This document shows positions 8,469-15,920 of a stretch of DNA of 24,068 bases, in pieces. The notes beneath the pieces are model-generated. The model did not search any database. It saw only the letters and a program-made list of their open reading frames with translations, and was not told the origin of the DNA. Positions within the stretch are counted from its first letter, which is position 1, and each line of letters opens with the position of its first letter. The stretch is from DASCNA01 sp036011305 (GTDB lineage: Bacteria > Verrucomicrobiota > Lentisphaeria > Victivallales > GWF2-38-69). The position numbers and the translations under genes are program-made. The stretch covers positions 1 through 24,068 of the forward strand of contig DASCNA010000221.1 in the NCBI GenBank assembly GCA_036011305.1. Reading direction: 5' to 3'.

Positions 8469-9071
8469 ATGAAAAAAACTATATTACTTTTTTTAGCATT
8501 GCATCTGACACTTTTTTGTATAAATATTTCAGCAAGTGATAATGCAAAATCGCAGATACCTAAAGATGCTGAATGGAATTTCTTTGAACTTTCAATATTT
8601 CCGACATTTCCATCTTCTCCTTATATCACTGACGTTTATGGACTTAAACTTGGATTACCAGTATCAGGCGGGATAAAATCTGTTTACGGTTTGGAGGTTT
8701 CAGCAATAGGAAGCGGTACAAATTATATTGAGGGAGCCCAAATAGGAGTACTTGCAAATGTATGCAAAACCTATTACGGACTGCAATTATCTGTCATCAA
8801 TGTAACAAATGAATATGGTGATGGAGTCCAAGGAGGTTTCATTAATGCGAACAGTTTTGATTTTAATGGACTACAATTGGGAGCATTTAATTTAACAGGT
8901 AAAAGAGCTGACGGTTTAGCTGTTGGCGTTTACAATTATGCAAAAAAATCTGATGGCGTCCAAATTGGTCTTTTAAATATATCAGATAAATCAGGATTTC
9001 AGTTTGGAGTTGTCAATATAATAAAAGACAGCCCAATCCCTTTTCTGCCGTTCTTTAATTATTCTTTTTAA
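8469..9071 (+). CDS. Secreted LA_2272-like surface repeat protein, copy 2
   Basis: This 200-residue paralog of the preceding gene has its own signal peptide (about residues 1-22, cleaved near ISA-SD). The two share the order: N-terminal WNFFELSIFP / WSALQLGILP block, YGLKLGLPVSGG / YGFKFGIPMSSG block, a GSGTNYIEG / SSGTDNIYG block, then Gly-Gln repeats. The repeats here are YGLQLSVIN (103-111), DGVQGGFIN (118-126), NGLQLGAFN (133-141), DGLAVGVYN (148-156), DGVQIGLLN (162-170) and SGFQFGVVN (175-183). It therefore carries about one more repeat than copy 1. The end, after VVNIIKDSPIPFLPFFNYSF, matches copy 1's WFPFSIIFNF and may be an aromatic outer-membrane-type end, which is inference. No ribosome site stands out, so coupling with copy 1 is likely. 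Confidence 0.82.
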   Translation: MKKTILLFLALHLTLFCINISASDNAKSQIPKDAEWNFFELSIFPTFPSSPYITDVYGLKLGLPVSGGIKSVYGLEVSAIGSGTNYIEGAQIGVLANVCKTYYGLQLSVINVTNEYGDGVQGGFINANSFDFNGLQLGAFNLTGKRADGLAVGVYNYAKKSDGVQIGLLNISDKSGFQFGVVNIIKDSPIPFLPFFNYSF

Positions 9072-9094
9072 AAAATTTTCTAGATTATAAGCAA

Positions 9095-9118
9095 AAAGGA
9101 CGCATTTCTGCGTCCTTT
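9095..9118 (-). terminator. Rho-independent terminator of groESL (possibly bidirectional)
   Basis: A perfect 10-bp stem (left arm 9095-9104 AAAGGACGCA, right arm 9109-9118) closes a 4-base loop. On the minus strand the loop reads GAAA, a stable GNRA tetraloop, and the stem runs into TTTTT. It lies about 35 bp past the groEL stop. On the plus strand it is followed by only three Ts, but it also sits about 25 bp past the second surface-repeat gene, so it may end both converging units. Confidence 0.85.
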
Positions 9119-9152
9119 AAAATATAACTTTCTGAATAGAAAGTGCGGAATT

Positions 9153-10805
9153 TTACATCATTCCAGGCATTCCGCCCATTCCACCCATTCCACCAGGCAT
9201 TCCACCACCAGCAGGCATTGGAGCGTCTTTTTCAGGAAGATCAGTGATTAAGCATTCAGTAGTCAATAGAAGACCTGCAATAGAAGCAGAATTCTGAAGA
9301 GCTGAACGTGTGACTTTAGTTGGGTCAATAATACCAGCTGAAAGCATATCAGTATATTCACCTTTAGCAACGTCGAATCCTACATTACCTTCTTTAGCTT
9401 CAACTTCTTTTACAACAACAGAACCTTCATAACCACCATTAGCAGCTAATTGTTTAACAGGTTCTAACACAGCACGTTTGATTATATCTAAACCAATAAC
9501 TTCATCGCCTTCAAGCTTTAAAGCTTCTAAAGCTTTTGCAGCACGGACTAAAGCAACTCCACCACCGGCAACGATACCTTCTTCAACAGCAGCTCTTGTT
9601 GCATGCAGTGCATCTTCAACACGTGCTTTCTTTTCTTTCATTTCTGTTTCTGTAGCTGCGCCAACGTTAATTACAGCAACACCCCCTGCAAGTTTAGCAA
9701 GTCTTTCCTGTAATTTTTCTCTGTCGTAGTCAGAAGTTGTATCTTCAATCTGTTTACGGATTTGATTAACTCTACCGATAATATCAGCCTGTTTTCCAGC
9801 GCCTTCTACGATAGTAGTATTTTCTTTGTCAATTGTAATTCTTTTTGCACTACCAAGCTGGTCAACTGTAACAGTTTCCAATTTGATGCCAAGATCTTCA
9901 GTTATACATGTTCCGCCAGTCAATATAGCTATATCTTCAAGCATAGCTTTACGACGATCACCAAAACCAGGAGCTTTAACAGCACAAATATTTAATGTTC
10001 CACGCAATTTATTTACAACTAGAGTTGCAAGAGCTTCACCTTCTACATCTTCAGCGATGATCAGTAAAGGTTTGCCCTGCTTTGCAGCAGACTGAAGAAG
10101 AGGAAGCATATCATTAAGATTACTGATTTTCTTTTCATGAATAAGAATAAGAGCATCTTCTAAAGCTACTTCCATATTTTCTGAATCAGTTACGAAATAA
10201 GGTGATAAGTAACCTTTGTCAAACTGCATACCTTCAACAACGTCAAGAGTAGTCTCGATTGTTTTAGCTTCTTCTACAGTTATTGTTCCGTCTTTACCAA
10301 CTTTGTCCATAGCATCTGCAATTGTATTTCCGATAGCAGAATCGCCATTAGCTGAAATAGTAGCAACCTGAGCAACCTGTTCACGATCTTCTACAACAGT
10401 ACTAATTTTAGCAAGTTCGCCAACAATAACTTCAACAGCTTTGTCAACACCACGCTTGATGCACATAGGATTTGCACCGGCTGTAACGTTTTTCAAACCA
10501 TTGCGATAAATAGCTTCAGCTAAAACTGTAGCAGTAGTTGTTCCGTCACCGGCGATATCAGAAGTTTTGCTTGCAACTTCACGAACCATCTGAGCACCCA
10601 TGTTTTCAAAAGCGTCTTCAAGTTCAATTTCTTTAGCAACTGAAACACCGTCTTTAGTAACTGTTGGTGAACCGAATTTTTTATCAATAACAACATTACG
10701 TCCCTTTGGACCTAAAGTAGTTTTTACTGCTCTGCTCAGTTTTTCAACACCTAAAAGTAGTGTACGGCGAGCCTTATCATCAAAAATAAGTTGTTTTCCA
10801 GCCAT
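9153..10805 (-). CDS. groEL: 60-kDa chaperonin GroEL
   Basis: GroEL forms the double-ring cytosolic folding chamber. The 550-residue protein is full length. The ATP-site blocks are intact: TLGPKGRNVV near 30-39, Asp52, and GDGTTTATVL with Asp87. The ARVEDALHATRAAVEEG block that holds the hydrolysis-related aspartate is also present. The C-terminus is the usual flexible Gly-Gly-Met tail. A strong ribosome site AAGGAGA (10813-10819) precedes the ATG, and the gene follows groES by 34 bp in the expected order. The reading of residues 60-110 (ELEDAFENMGAQMVREVASK and on) is closest, from memory, to PVC-type GroEL. Confidence 0.99.
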   Translation of the reverse strand: MAGKQLIFDDKARRTLLLGVEKLSRAVKTTLGPKGRNVVIDKKFGSPTVTKDGVSVAKEIELEDAFENMGAQMVREVASKTSDIAGDGTTTATVLAEAIYRNGLKNVTAGANPMCIKRGVDKAVEVIVGELAKISTVVEDREQVAQVATISANGDSAIGNTIADAMDKVGKDGTITVEEAKTIETTLDVVEGMQFDKGYLSPYFVTDSENMEVALEDALILIHEKKISNLNDMLPLLQSAAKQGKPLLIIAEDVEGEALATLVVNKLRGTLNICAVKAPGFGDRRKAMLEDIAILTGGTCITEDLGIKLETVTVDQLGSAKRITIDKENTTIVEGAGKQADIIGRVNQIRKQIEDTTSDYDREKLQERLAKLAGGVAVINVGAATETEMKEKKARVEDALHATRAAVEEGIVAGGGVALVRAAKALEALKLEGDEVIGLDIIKRAVLEPVKQLAANGGYEGSVVVKEVEAKEGNVGFDVAKGEYTDMLSAGIIDPTKVTRSALQNSASIAGLLLTTECLITDLPEKDAPMPAGGGMPGGMGGMGGMPGMM

Positions 10806-10839
10806 TTTAATTTCTCCTTAAAATATTATAAATATATGA

Positions 10840-11130
10840 TTACTTTTCAATTATTGCCTGAATATCATCTGAACTAAGAATTTTGTATTCTTTGTCATCA
10901 AATTTGACTTCAGTTCCGCCATATTTACTTGTTAAAACAACATCACCAACTTTTACATCGAAAGGAATTTTATTTCCTTTGTCGTCAAGTTTGCCAGTTC
11001 CAAGAGCTACAACAACAGCTTCCTGTGGTTTTTCTTTTGCACTGTCAGGGATAACAATTCCGCCTTTAATCTGTTCAACTTCTTCTACAGCTTCGACGAG
11101 AACGCGATCTCCAAGAGGTTTAATGTTCAT
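10840..11130 (-). CDS. groES: 10-kDa co-chaperonin GroES
   Basis: GroES caps the GroEL ring in the ATP state. At 96 residues it has family length and starts with the typical MNIKPLGDRVLVE. The mobile loop that contacts GroEL is at about 17-31, containing GGIVIPDSA. GDVVLTSKYGGTEVKFDDKEYKIL (62-85 region) is the conserved C-terminal half, ending in the usual DDIQAII. The ribosome site AAGGA lies about 9 bases before the ATG. It begins 133 bp after dnaK with no visible terminator between them. No CIRCE repeat is present upstream; a different palindrome lies at 11156-11174. Confidence 0.98.
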   Translation of the reverse strand: MNIKPLGDRVLVEAVEEVEQIKGGIVIPDSAKEKPQEAVVVALGTGKLDDKGNKIPFDVKVGDVVLTSKYGGTEVKFDDKEYKILSSDDIQAIIEK

Positions 11131-11155
11131 CTTTTTTTTCCTTATTTTTTATGTT

Positions 11156-11174
11156 TTAGTTATTAATTAACTAA
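11156..11174. repeat. Palindrome in the groES leader region
   Basis: A perfect inverted repeat TTAGTTA-TTAAT-TAACTAA lies about 26 bp upstream of the groES ATG. It does not match CIRCE (TTAGCACTC-N9-GAGTGCTAA) and is not repeated upstream of dnaK. It may be an operator or an RNA stem that affects groES translation. Its AT content makes chance a real possibility. Confidence 0.3.
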
Positions 11175-11263
11175 CGATTAATATTTTAAAATCACCATAA
11201 AATCAGGCTGTTTATTTAACTTATAAATTATTAAAAATCAAATAAGCAACCTAAAATTAGTTA

Positions 11264-13198
11264 TTATTTTTTATCATCATCGATAACTTCTGCATCAACG
11301 ATATTATCATCAGCCTGCTTAGGTTCTTCCTGGGCAGGTCCCTGATTAGGATCTGCAGCCTGAGGACCAGCACCTTGACCAGGTTGTCCCTGTTGAGCCT
11401 GCATATTTTTATAAATTTCTTCTCCAAACTTCTGCAGAGTTTGTTCAAGCTCAGTCATAGTTGCTTTCATACCTTCAATATCATCAGATTTGTGCTGGTC
11501 TTTAAGTTTAGCAACTAAATCTTCTACAGGCTTTTTAACTTCTGCAGGAAGTTTTTCACCATGCTCTTTTATCTGTTTTTCAGTTTGAAAAATCATAGAA
11601 TCAGCTCTGTTACGAGTTTCAACTTTATCTTTTTCTTCTTTATCCTGTTCAGCAAAGGCCTTAGCATCATCAACCATTTTATTGATGTCATCATCACTTA
11701 AGCCTGAGTTAGCTGTAATTGTAATTTTCTGTTCTTTTCCAGTTCCCAGATCTTTAGCAGTAACATGTAAAATACCGTTTGCATCAATATCAAATGAAAC
11801 CTCAATCTGAGGAACTCCTCTAGGTGCTGTAGGAATACCATCCAAACGGAAACGACCAATAGTTTTGTTATGACCAGCCATATCACGTTCACCTTGAAGA
11901 ACATGAATATCTACTGACGGTTGATTATCTGCAGCAGTACTGAAAATTTCGCTTTTCTTTGTAGGAATAGTTGTATTTCTTTCAATAAGTTTTGTACAGA
12001 CACCGCCCAAAGTTTCAATACCAAGTGACAATGGTGTAACGTCAAGCAAAACAACATCTTCAACTTGACCGCCTAAAACTCCGCCTTGTATTGCAGCTCC
12101 ACTTGCAACAACTTCATCAGGATTAACACCTTTATTAGGTTCTTTGCCAAAGAAATTTTTAACTTTTTCATTAACTATAGGCATTCTTGTCATGCCACCT
12201 ACCATAATAATTTCATTAATATCGCCGGCTTTAATATCAGCATCATTAAGGCAATCCTGTACAGGTTTAGTAGTACGCATAAGAAGATCATCGATCAACT
12301 GTTCAAGTTTTGCTCGTGTTAAAGAAACAGTTAAATGTTTTGGACCACTTTGATCAGCAGTAATAAAAGGAAGATTAACTTCAGTACTTTGACTGCTTGA
12401 AAGTTCAATTTTTGCTTTTTCTGCACCTTCTTTTAAACGTTGAAGAGCCTGTGCATCTTTTCTTAAATCAATACTGTTTTCTTTTTCAAAATTATCAGCA
12501 AGCCAATTAATAACAACTAAGTCAAAATCATCTCCACCAAGGTGAGTATCACCATTGGTAGCATTAACTTCAAAAACTCCGTCTCCTAATTCAAGTATAG
12601 AAATATCAAATGTACCGCCACCAAGGTCATAGACTGCAATTTTTTCATCATTCTTCTTGTCAAGTCCGTAAGCAAGAGATGCTGCAGTCGGTTCATTAAT
12701 AATTCTTGAGACTTCTAAACCTGCAATTTTACCTGCATCTTTAGTAGCCTGTCTTTGACTATCATTAAAATAAGCTGGAACTGTAATAACAGCCTGTGTG
12801 ATAGTTTCACCCAGGTATGCTTCAGCATCTGCTTTCAATTTCTGAAGGATCATTGCTGAAATTTCCTGAGGAGCATAAGTTTTGTCCTCAACCTTTACGT
12901 GAGCATCACCGTTTTTGGCAGCAATAACTTCATAAGGTACCAATTTAATTTCGTGTTGAACTTCTGTAAATTTTCTACCGATAAAACGCTTAATAGAAAA
13001 AATAGTATTTTTGGGATTAGTTACAGCCTGCCTTTTTGCAGTTTGCCCCACAAGCCTTTCTCCGCCTTTTGTAAAAGCGACAATTGAAGGTGTTGTTCTT
13101 GCTCCTTCAGCGTTAGGTATAATTGTAACTTCTCCACGTTCCATAACAGCCATACAACTATTTGTTGTACCTAAGTCAATTCCTAAAATCTTACCCAT
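11264..13198 (-). CDS. dnaK: Chaperone protein DnaK (Hsp70)
   Basis: DnaK is the ATP-driven Hsp70 that binds exposed hydrophobic segments of client proteins. The 644-residue protein is full length. The ATPase domain begins with LGIDLGTTNSC (5-15), has VYDLGGGTFDIS near residues 189-200, and IIMVGGMTRMPIV near 335-347. The peptide-binding domain contains DVTPLSLGIETLGGV. The lid ends in a disordered Gln/Gly/Pro-rich stretch and the acidic tail DAEVIDDDKK, typical of DnaK that works with GrpE and DnaJ. Neither partner is encoded nearby. The ribosome site AAAGGAT lies about 8 bases before the ATG. A strong sigma-54 promoter at 13275-13291 gives a leader of about 66 nt, and groES-groEL follow in the same direction. 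Confidence 0.99.
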   Translation of the reverse strand: MGKILGIDLGTTNSCMAVMERGEVTIIPNAEGARTTPSIVAFTKGGERLVGQTAKRQAVTNPKNTIFSIKRFIGRKFTEVQHEIKLVPYEVIAAKNGDAHVKVEDKTYAPQEISAMILQKLKADAEAYLGETITQAVITVPAYFNDSQRQATKDAGKIAGLEVSRIINEPTAASLAYGLDKKNDEKIAVYDLGGGTFDISILELGDGVFEVNATNGDTHLGGDDFDLVVINWLADNFEKENSIDLRKDAQALQRLKEGAEKAKIELSSSQSTEVNLPFITADQSGPKHLTVSLTRAKLEQLIDDLLMRTTKPVQDCLNDADIKAGDINEIIMVGGMTRMPIVNEKVKNFFGKEPNKGVNPDEVVASGAAIQGGVLGGQVEDVVLLDVTPLSLGIETLGGVCTKLIERNTTIPTKKSEIFSTAADNQPSVDIHVLQGERDMAGHNKTIGRFRLDGIPTAPRGVPQIEVSFDIDANGILHVTAKDLGTGKEQKITITANSGLSDDDINKMVDDAKAFAEQDKEEKDKVETRNRADSMIFQTEKQIKEHGEKLPAEVKKPVEDLVAKLKDQHKSDDIEGMKATMTELEQTLQKFGEEIYKNMQAQQGQPGQGAGPQAADPNQGPAQEEPKQADDNIVDAEVIDDDKK

Positions 13199-13274
13199 TT
13201 TAATAATCCTTTACTTAATCTATTTATATTAAATATCATTTATTTCATTTTATAAATTTCTTCCAATCACTTAT

Positions 13275-13291
13275 AGCAAAATACATGCCAA
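13275..13291 (-). promoter_or_regulatory. Sigma-54 (-24/-12) promoter for dnaK
   Basis: The minus strand reads TTGGCATG-TATT-TTGCT. Against the consensus TGGCACG-N4-TTGCW it matches 11 of 12 defined positions. The invariant GG and GC dinucleotides are exactly 10 bp apart, as sigma-54 requires. Initiation is expected near 13264, about 66 nt before the dnaK ATG. No convincing sigma-70 promoter for dnaK was seen in the same stretch. The cognate sigma factor, rpoN, is encoded at 4954-6408. Confidence 0.75.
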
Positions 13292-13327
13292 ACCTTGTGA
13301 TATAAACATATATCATTAATACACACA

Positions 13328-13345
13328 GTGTTACGAGCTTTACAC
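13328..13345. promoter_or_regulatory. Possible activator site upstream of the sigma-54 promoter
   Basis: An imperfect inverted repeat GTGTTACGAGCTTTACAC (12 of 18 positions symmetric) is centred about 73 bp upstream of the predicted dnaK transcription start. That is close to the distance at which enhancer-binding activators sit. Symmetry is partial and no cognate activator is known here. Confidence 0.22.
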
Positions 13346-13456
13346 ACTACATCAGCAAAATAAAAACCTATGTCTTTATGTTACTTTTAAGATGTACCAA
13401 GAGACAAAATGTCACTCTCATAAGTTAATTTGAATATTTTTTATAAAAAAAGTTAA

Positions 13457-13485
13457 TTGAAATAAATAGTCAACGTAGATATCAT
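13457..13485 (+). promoter_or_regulatory. Sigma-70 promoter for the ftsW cluster
   Basis: TTGAAA (13457-13462) and TATCAT (13480-13485) each match the consensus at five of six positions with an exact 17-bp spacer. Initiation is expected near 13492, about 39 nt before the ftsW ATG. It is the only strong candidate ahead of the nine-gene plus-strand cluster. Confidence 0.55.
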
Positions 13486-13487
13486 GC

Positions 13488-13509
13488 TTAAATACAGAAT
13501 TGTATTTAA
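13488..13509. promoter_or_regulatory. Long palindrome over the ftsW transcription start, likely operator
   Basis: Perfect 9-bp arms TTAAATACA (13488-13496) and TGTATTTAA (13501-13509) flank a GAAT spacer. The repeat begins 2 bp after the -10 box, covers the predicted start site and ends 21 bp before the ftsW ATG. This is the classic position for a repressor operator. Formation of an RNA stem in the leader is an alternative. Confidence 0.5.
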
Positions 13510-13530
13510 ACTTTATGACAACTTTTCAAT

Positions 13531-14742
13531 ATGGATAACGTAAAAATCAGGAGACTACCTAAGATAACCCGTTCTGAGAATAGGGCTCAAAAAGTTACAA
13601 CAAAATATTCTCCTCCTCAAAAAACAGGTTTTATACTTATATTTATCGTACTTACACTAGTAATGTTCGGTCTGATCATGCTCTATTCCACAACTTCAGG
13701 AACTATTGGAGCATCATTGCTTATAAAACAGGCAGTCTGGATATTTTTCGGAATTATTTGTGCAACACTCATAAATTTTATAGGCTATAAAAGAATTATC
13801 CCTTACTCAAAATATCTGATTTATTTAACTGCAATACTACTTATAGGAGCCAGGTTTTCGAGACCTGTTAACGGTGCATACAGATGGATAAAACTGCCTG
13901 GAGGGATAGGAAATATTCAACCTTCAGAATTGGCAAAAATCGCAATAATAATGTTTTTAGCTTATTATATTCCTCGTCATCAAAGACAGATTGCTACTTC
14001 ATTTAAAGGGCTTATATATCCTATGTTTCTATGTTTTATTATATTAGGACTTATTTTAATTGGAAAAGATTTAGGAACAACTATCCTAATTGCTGCAGTT
14101 ATATGGTTAATTCTTTTTGTTTCAGGGATAAAACTCAGATATTTACTTCCACCATTACTGATATTGCCTGCAATACCTATTTTATTGAAATTTTTTGACA
14201 AAATGAGATGGGCAAGAATTACATCTTTTCTTTCTCCTGAAGTTTATCAAAAAACAATTGGCTATCAGCTATGGCTTTCACTGTTGGCTCTCGGGTCAGG
14301 TTCATGGACAGGTCTAGGTTTTGCCAAGAGCAGGATGAAAGCTGAATACCTACCAGAAGCACATACTGATTTTATTTTATCTATTGTCGGCGAAGAATTA
14401 GGTTATATTGCTTTAATTGTATTAATAACTCTGTATGTACTTTTTCTGAGTTTATCAATCTATATCTCTATAAAAGCAAAAGACAAAGAAGGTATGCTGC
14501 TTGGTTTCGGTGTATCAGCAATGATAGCACTTCAGGCAATTATTAATATTGGAGTTATAAGTGGTGCATTCCCCACAAAAGGTATGCCTGCTCCATTTAT
14601 GAGCTACGGAGGCAGTAATATAATGATCTGTCTCATAGGTGCTGGGTTTATTATCAGCATTTCCAACTACACAGGAAAGAGAGCAAGCAATAAACACGAA
14701 GGTTCAAATTTAAAAAAAAGAGATAAAAAAAGAAATGTCTAA
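13531..14742 (+). CDS. ftsW: SEDS-family peptidoglycan glycosyltransferase FtsW
   Basis: SEDS proteins polymerise lipid II glycan chains in the inner membrane; FtsW does so at the division septum with a partner class B PBP. The 403-residue protein has a basic cytoplasmic start (1-32) and about ten membrane segments. Family blocks include QPSELAK (130-136), GKDLGTT (178-184), the extracellular EAHTDFILSIVGEELGY (276-292) with the proposed catalytic Asp280, and FMSYGGSNI (356-364). RodA is the close alternative, but direct linkage to murG favours FtsW. No ribosome site is visible ahead of the ATG. It starts the plus-strand cluster; murG follows after 6 bp. ftsZ, ftsA, ftsQ and the mur ligases usually found nearby are not in the window. 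Confidence 0.92.
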   Translation: MDNVKIRRLPKITRSENRAQKVTTKYSPPQKTGFILIFIVLTLVMFGLIMLYSTTSGTIGASLLIKQAVWIFFGIICATLINFIGYKRIIPYSKYLIYLTAILLIGARFSRPVNGAYRWIKLPGGIGNIQPSELAKIAIIMFLAYYIPRHQRQIATSFKGLIYPMFLCFIILGLILIGKDLGTTILIAAVIWLILFVSGIKLRYLLPPLLILPAIPILLKFFDKMRWARITSFLSPEVYQKTIGYQLWLSLLALGSGSWTGLGFAKSRMKAEYLPEAHTDFILSIVGEELGYIALIVLITLYVLFLSLSIYISIKAKDKEGMLLGFGVSAMIALQAIINIGVISGAFPTKGMPAPFMSYGGSNIMICLIGAGFIISISNYTGKRASNKHEGSNLKKRDKKRNV

Positions 14743-14748
14743 TTTAAT

Positions 14749-15867
14749 ATGAGTAAAAATAAATTTGATAAATTAATTATTACATGCGGCGGAACAGGAG
14801 GACATTTTTTCCCTGGTGTTACCATTGCTAGAGCATTAAAAGATAAAGGGAAAAAAGTACAGCTTATAACAGGTGGGCACAAAACACATTATAAAGAGTT
14901 ATACTCTTCAAAATATGACATAACCATTGACGAAGTATCTTCTTCTAAATTTTCTAAATCACCAGTTAATAGTCTCACTTTTATTTTAAAGTTTATCAAA
15001 GGCTTCATTCAGTCTATTTTTATTTACTTAAAGTTTAAACCTGATGCAGTTCTGGCAATGGGAAGCTATACATCCCTTCCTTCTGGTTTCGCAGCACTTT
15101 TTCTTAGAATTCCTCTGTTTCTTCATGATGGTAACGCAAAAATAGGAAAGGCAAACAAACTATTATCAAAATGGGCTAAATTATTAATGTTGAGTTTTCC
15201 ATTAATAGTTAAAGATAAAAAAATTAGATGCAGGTCAATCTTTACAGGGATGCCGTTAAGACATGAAATTATAAATACTGACCATTTAGAAAAAGCTGAA
15301 TTAATTAATGAACTCAATAATTCTTTTAGATCAGAATTTACTAATGATATACCTATTATTTTAGTTTTTGGAGGAAGTTCAGGAGCAAAAACTATTAACA
15401 CAGTAATTCCTAAAACTTTTATAAATTTCCCATCTAAAGTTCAAATTATACACCTAACAGGCGGAAATAATTATTCTGCAACTAAAAATTTATATAAAAG
15501 AGTTCCCTTTACAAATTTAGTAATCGAACGTAGCGATAATATGTCATTATTGTATGCAATTGCAGATATAGTAATATCCAGAAGTGGTGGCAGCACTGTT
15601 AGTGAATTAGCATTTTTCAATAAACCTGCGATTCTTATTCCATATCCTTTTGCGGCAGAAAATCATCAATATTATAATGCATTGTATTATTCTAAAAACG
15701 GAATATCGGAAATTCTTGAAAACAATAAATGCAAAGAAGAAAAGATATCTAAAATATTATTGAAATTTATTGGCAAGTTTTATAATAAAAAAATAGAAGA
15801 TATAAATCTATTTCCACCTGATGCTACAGATAAAATAATAAAAATAATTACTGAAAATATAACTTGA
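14749..15867 (+). CDS. murG: Lipid II synthase MurG (GlcNAc transferase), divergent
   Basis: MurG adds GlcNAc from UDP-GlcNAc to lipid I on the cytosolic membrane face, making lipid II, the substrate of FtsW. The 372 residues fit the GT28 family. The lipid-I loop GGTGGHFFPG is at 14-23, GSYTSLPSG at 105-113, the second glycine loop FGGSSGAKTIN at 207-217, and the UDP-GlcNAc site SRSGGSTVSEL at 277-287 with PYPFAAENHQ at 298-307. The normally conserved HEQN motif reads HDGN (126-129), keeping His and Asn but replacing Glu and Gln. Arg171 in GMPLR corresponds to the conserved arginine of the family. Placement directly after ftsW supports the assignment. Confidence 0.94.
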   Translation: MSKNKFDKLIITCGGTGGHFFPGVTIARALKDKGKKVQLITGGHKTHYKELYSSKYDITIDEVSSSKFSKSPVNSLTFILKFIKGFIQSIFIYLKFKPDAVLAMGSYTSLPSGFAALFLRIPLFLHDGNAKIGKANKLLSKWAKLLMLSFPLIVKDKKIRCRSIFTGMPLRHEIINTDHLEKAELINELNNSFRSEFTNDIPIILVFGGSSGAKTINTVIPKTFINFPSKVQIIHLTGGNNYSATKNLYKRVPFTNLVIERSDNMSLLYAIADIVISRSGGSTVSELAFFNKPAILIPYPFAAENHQYYNALYYSKNGISEILENNKCKEEKISKILLKFIGKFYNKKIEDINLFPPDATDKIIKIITENIT

Positions 15868-15920
15868 AAACATGCTATAAAAATGATACATAACTATTAA
15901 TTTCATTTCTCCTTATTAAT

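Larger units (their letters stand above)
13199..13530. other. Divergent dnaK / ftsW regulatory region
   Basis: This 332-bp gap is the largest without a gene and separates the two divergent transcription blocks. It holds a sigma-54 promoter pointing to dnaK (13275-13291), an imperfect GTGT...ACAC inverted repeat (13328-13345), an imperfect GACA-AAA-TGTC repeat around 13403-13413, a sigma-70 promoter pointing to ftsW (13457-13485) and a long palindrome (13488-13509). I found no small gene or RNA in it. Two 8-of-9 matches to DnaA boxes (13317-13325 and 13338-13346) are not enough to propose an origin. Confidence 0.7.

Noticed and set aside
9478..10095. Open frames on the plus strand opposite groEL
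   Set aside because: They are antisense shadows of a strongly conserved gene, with no ribosome sites and no protein-like features.
11131..11263. CIRCE/HrcA operator before groES
   Set aside because: No TTAGCACTC-N9-GAGTGCTAA or close variant occurs on either strand in this gap or ahead of dnaK.
13199..13530. Replication origin at the strand switch between the two gene blocks
   Set aside because: Only two imperfect DnaA-box-like matches are present, with no dnaA, dnaN or other origin-linked genes. Divergent promoters explain the layout. A genome-wide GC-skew plot would decide it.
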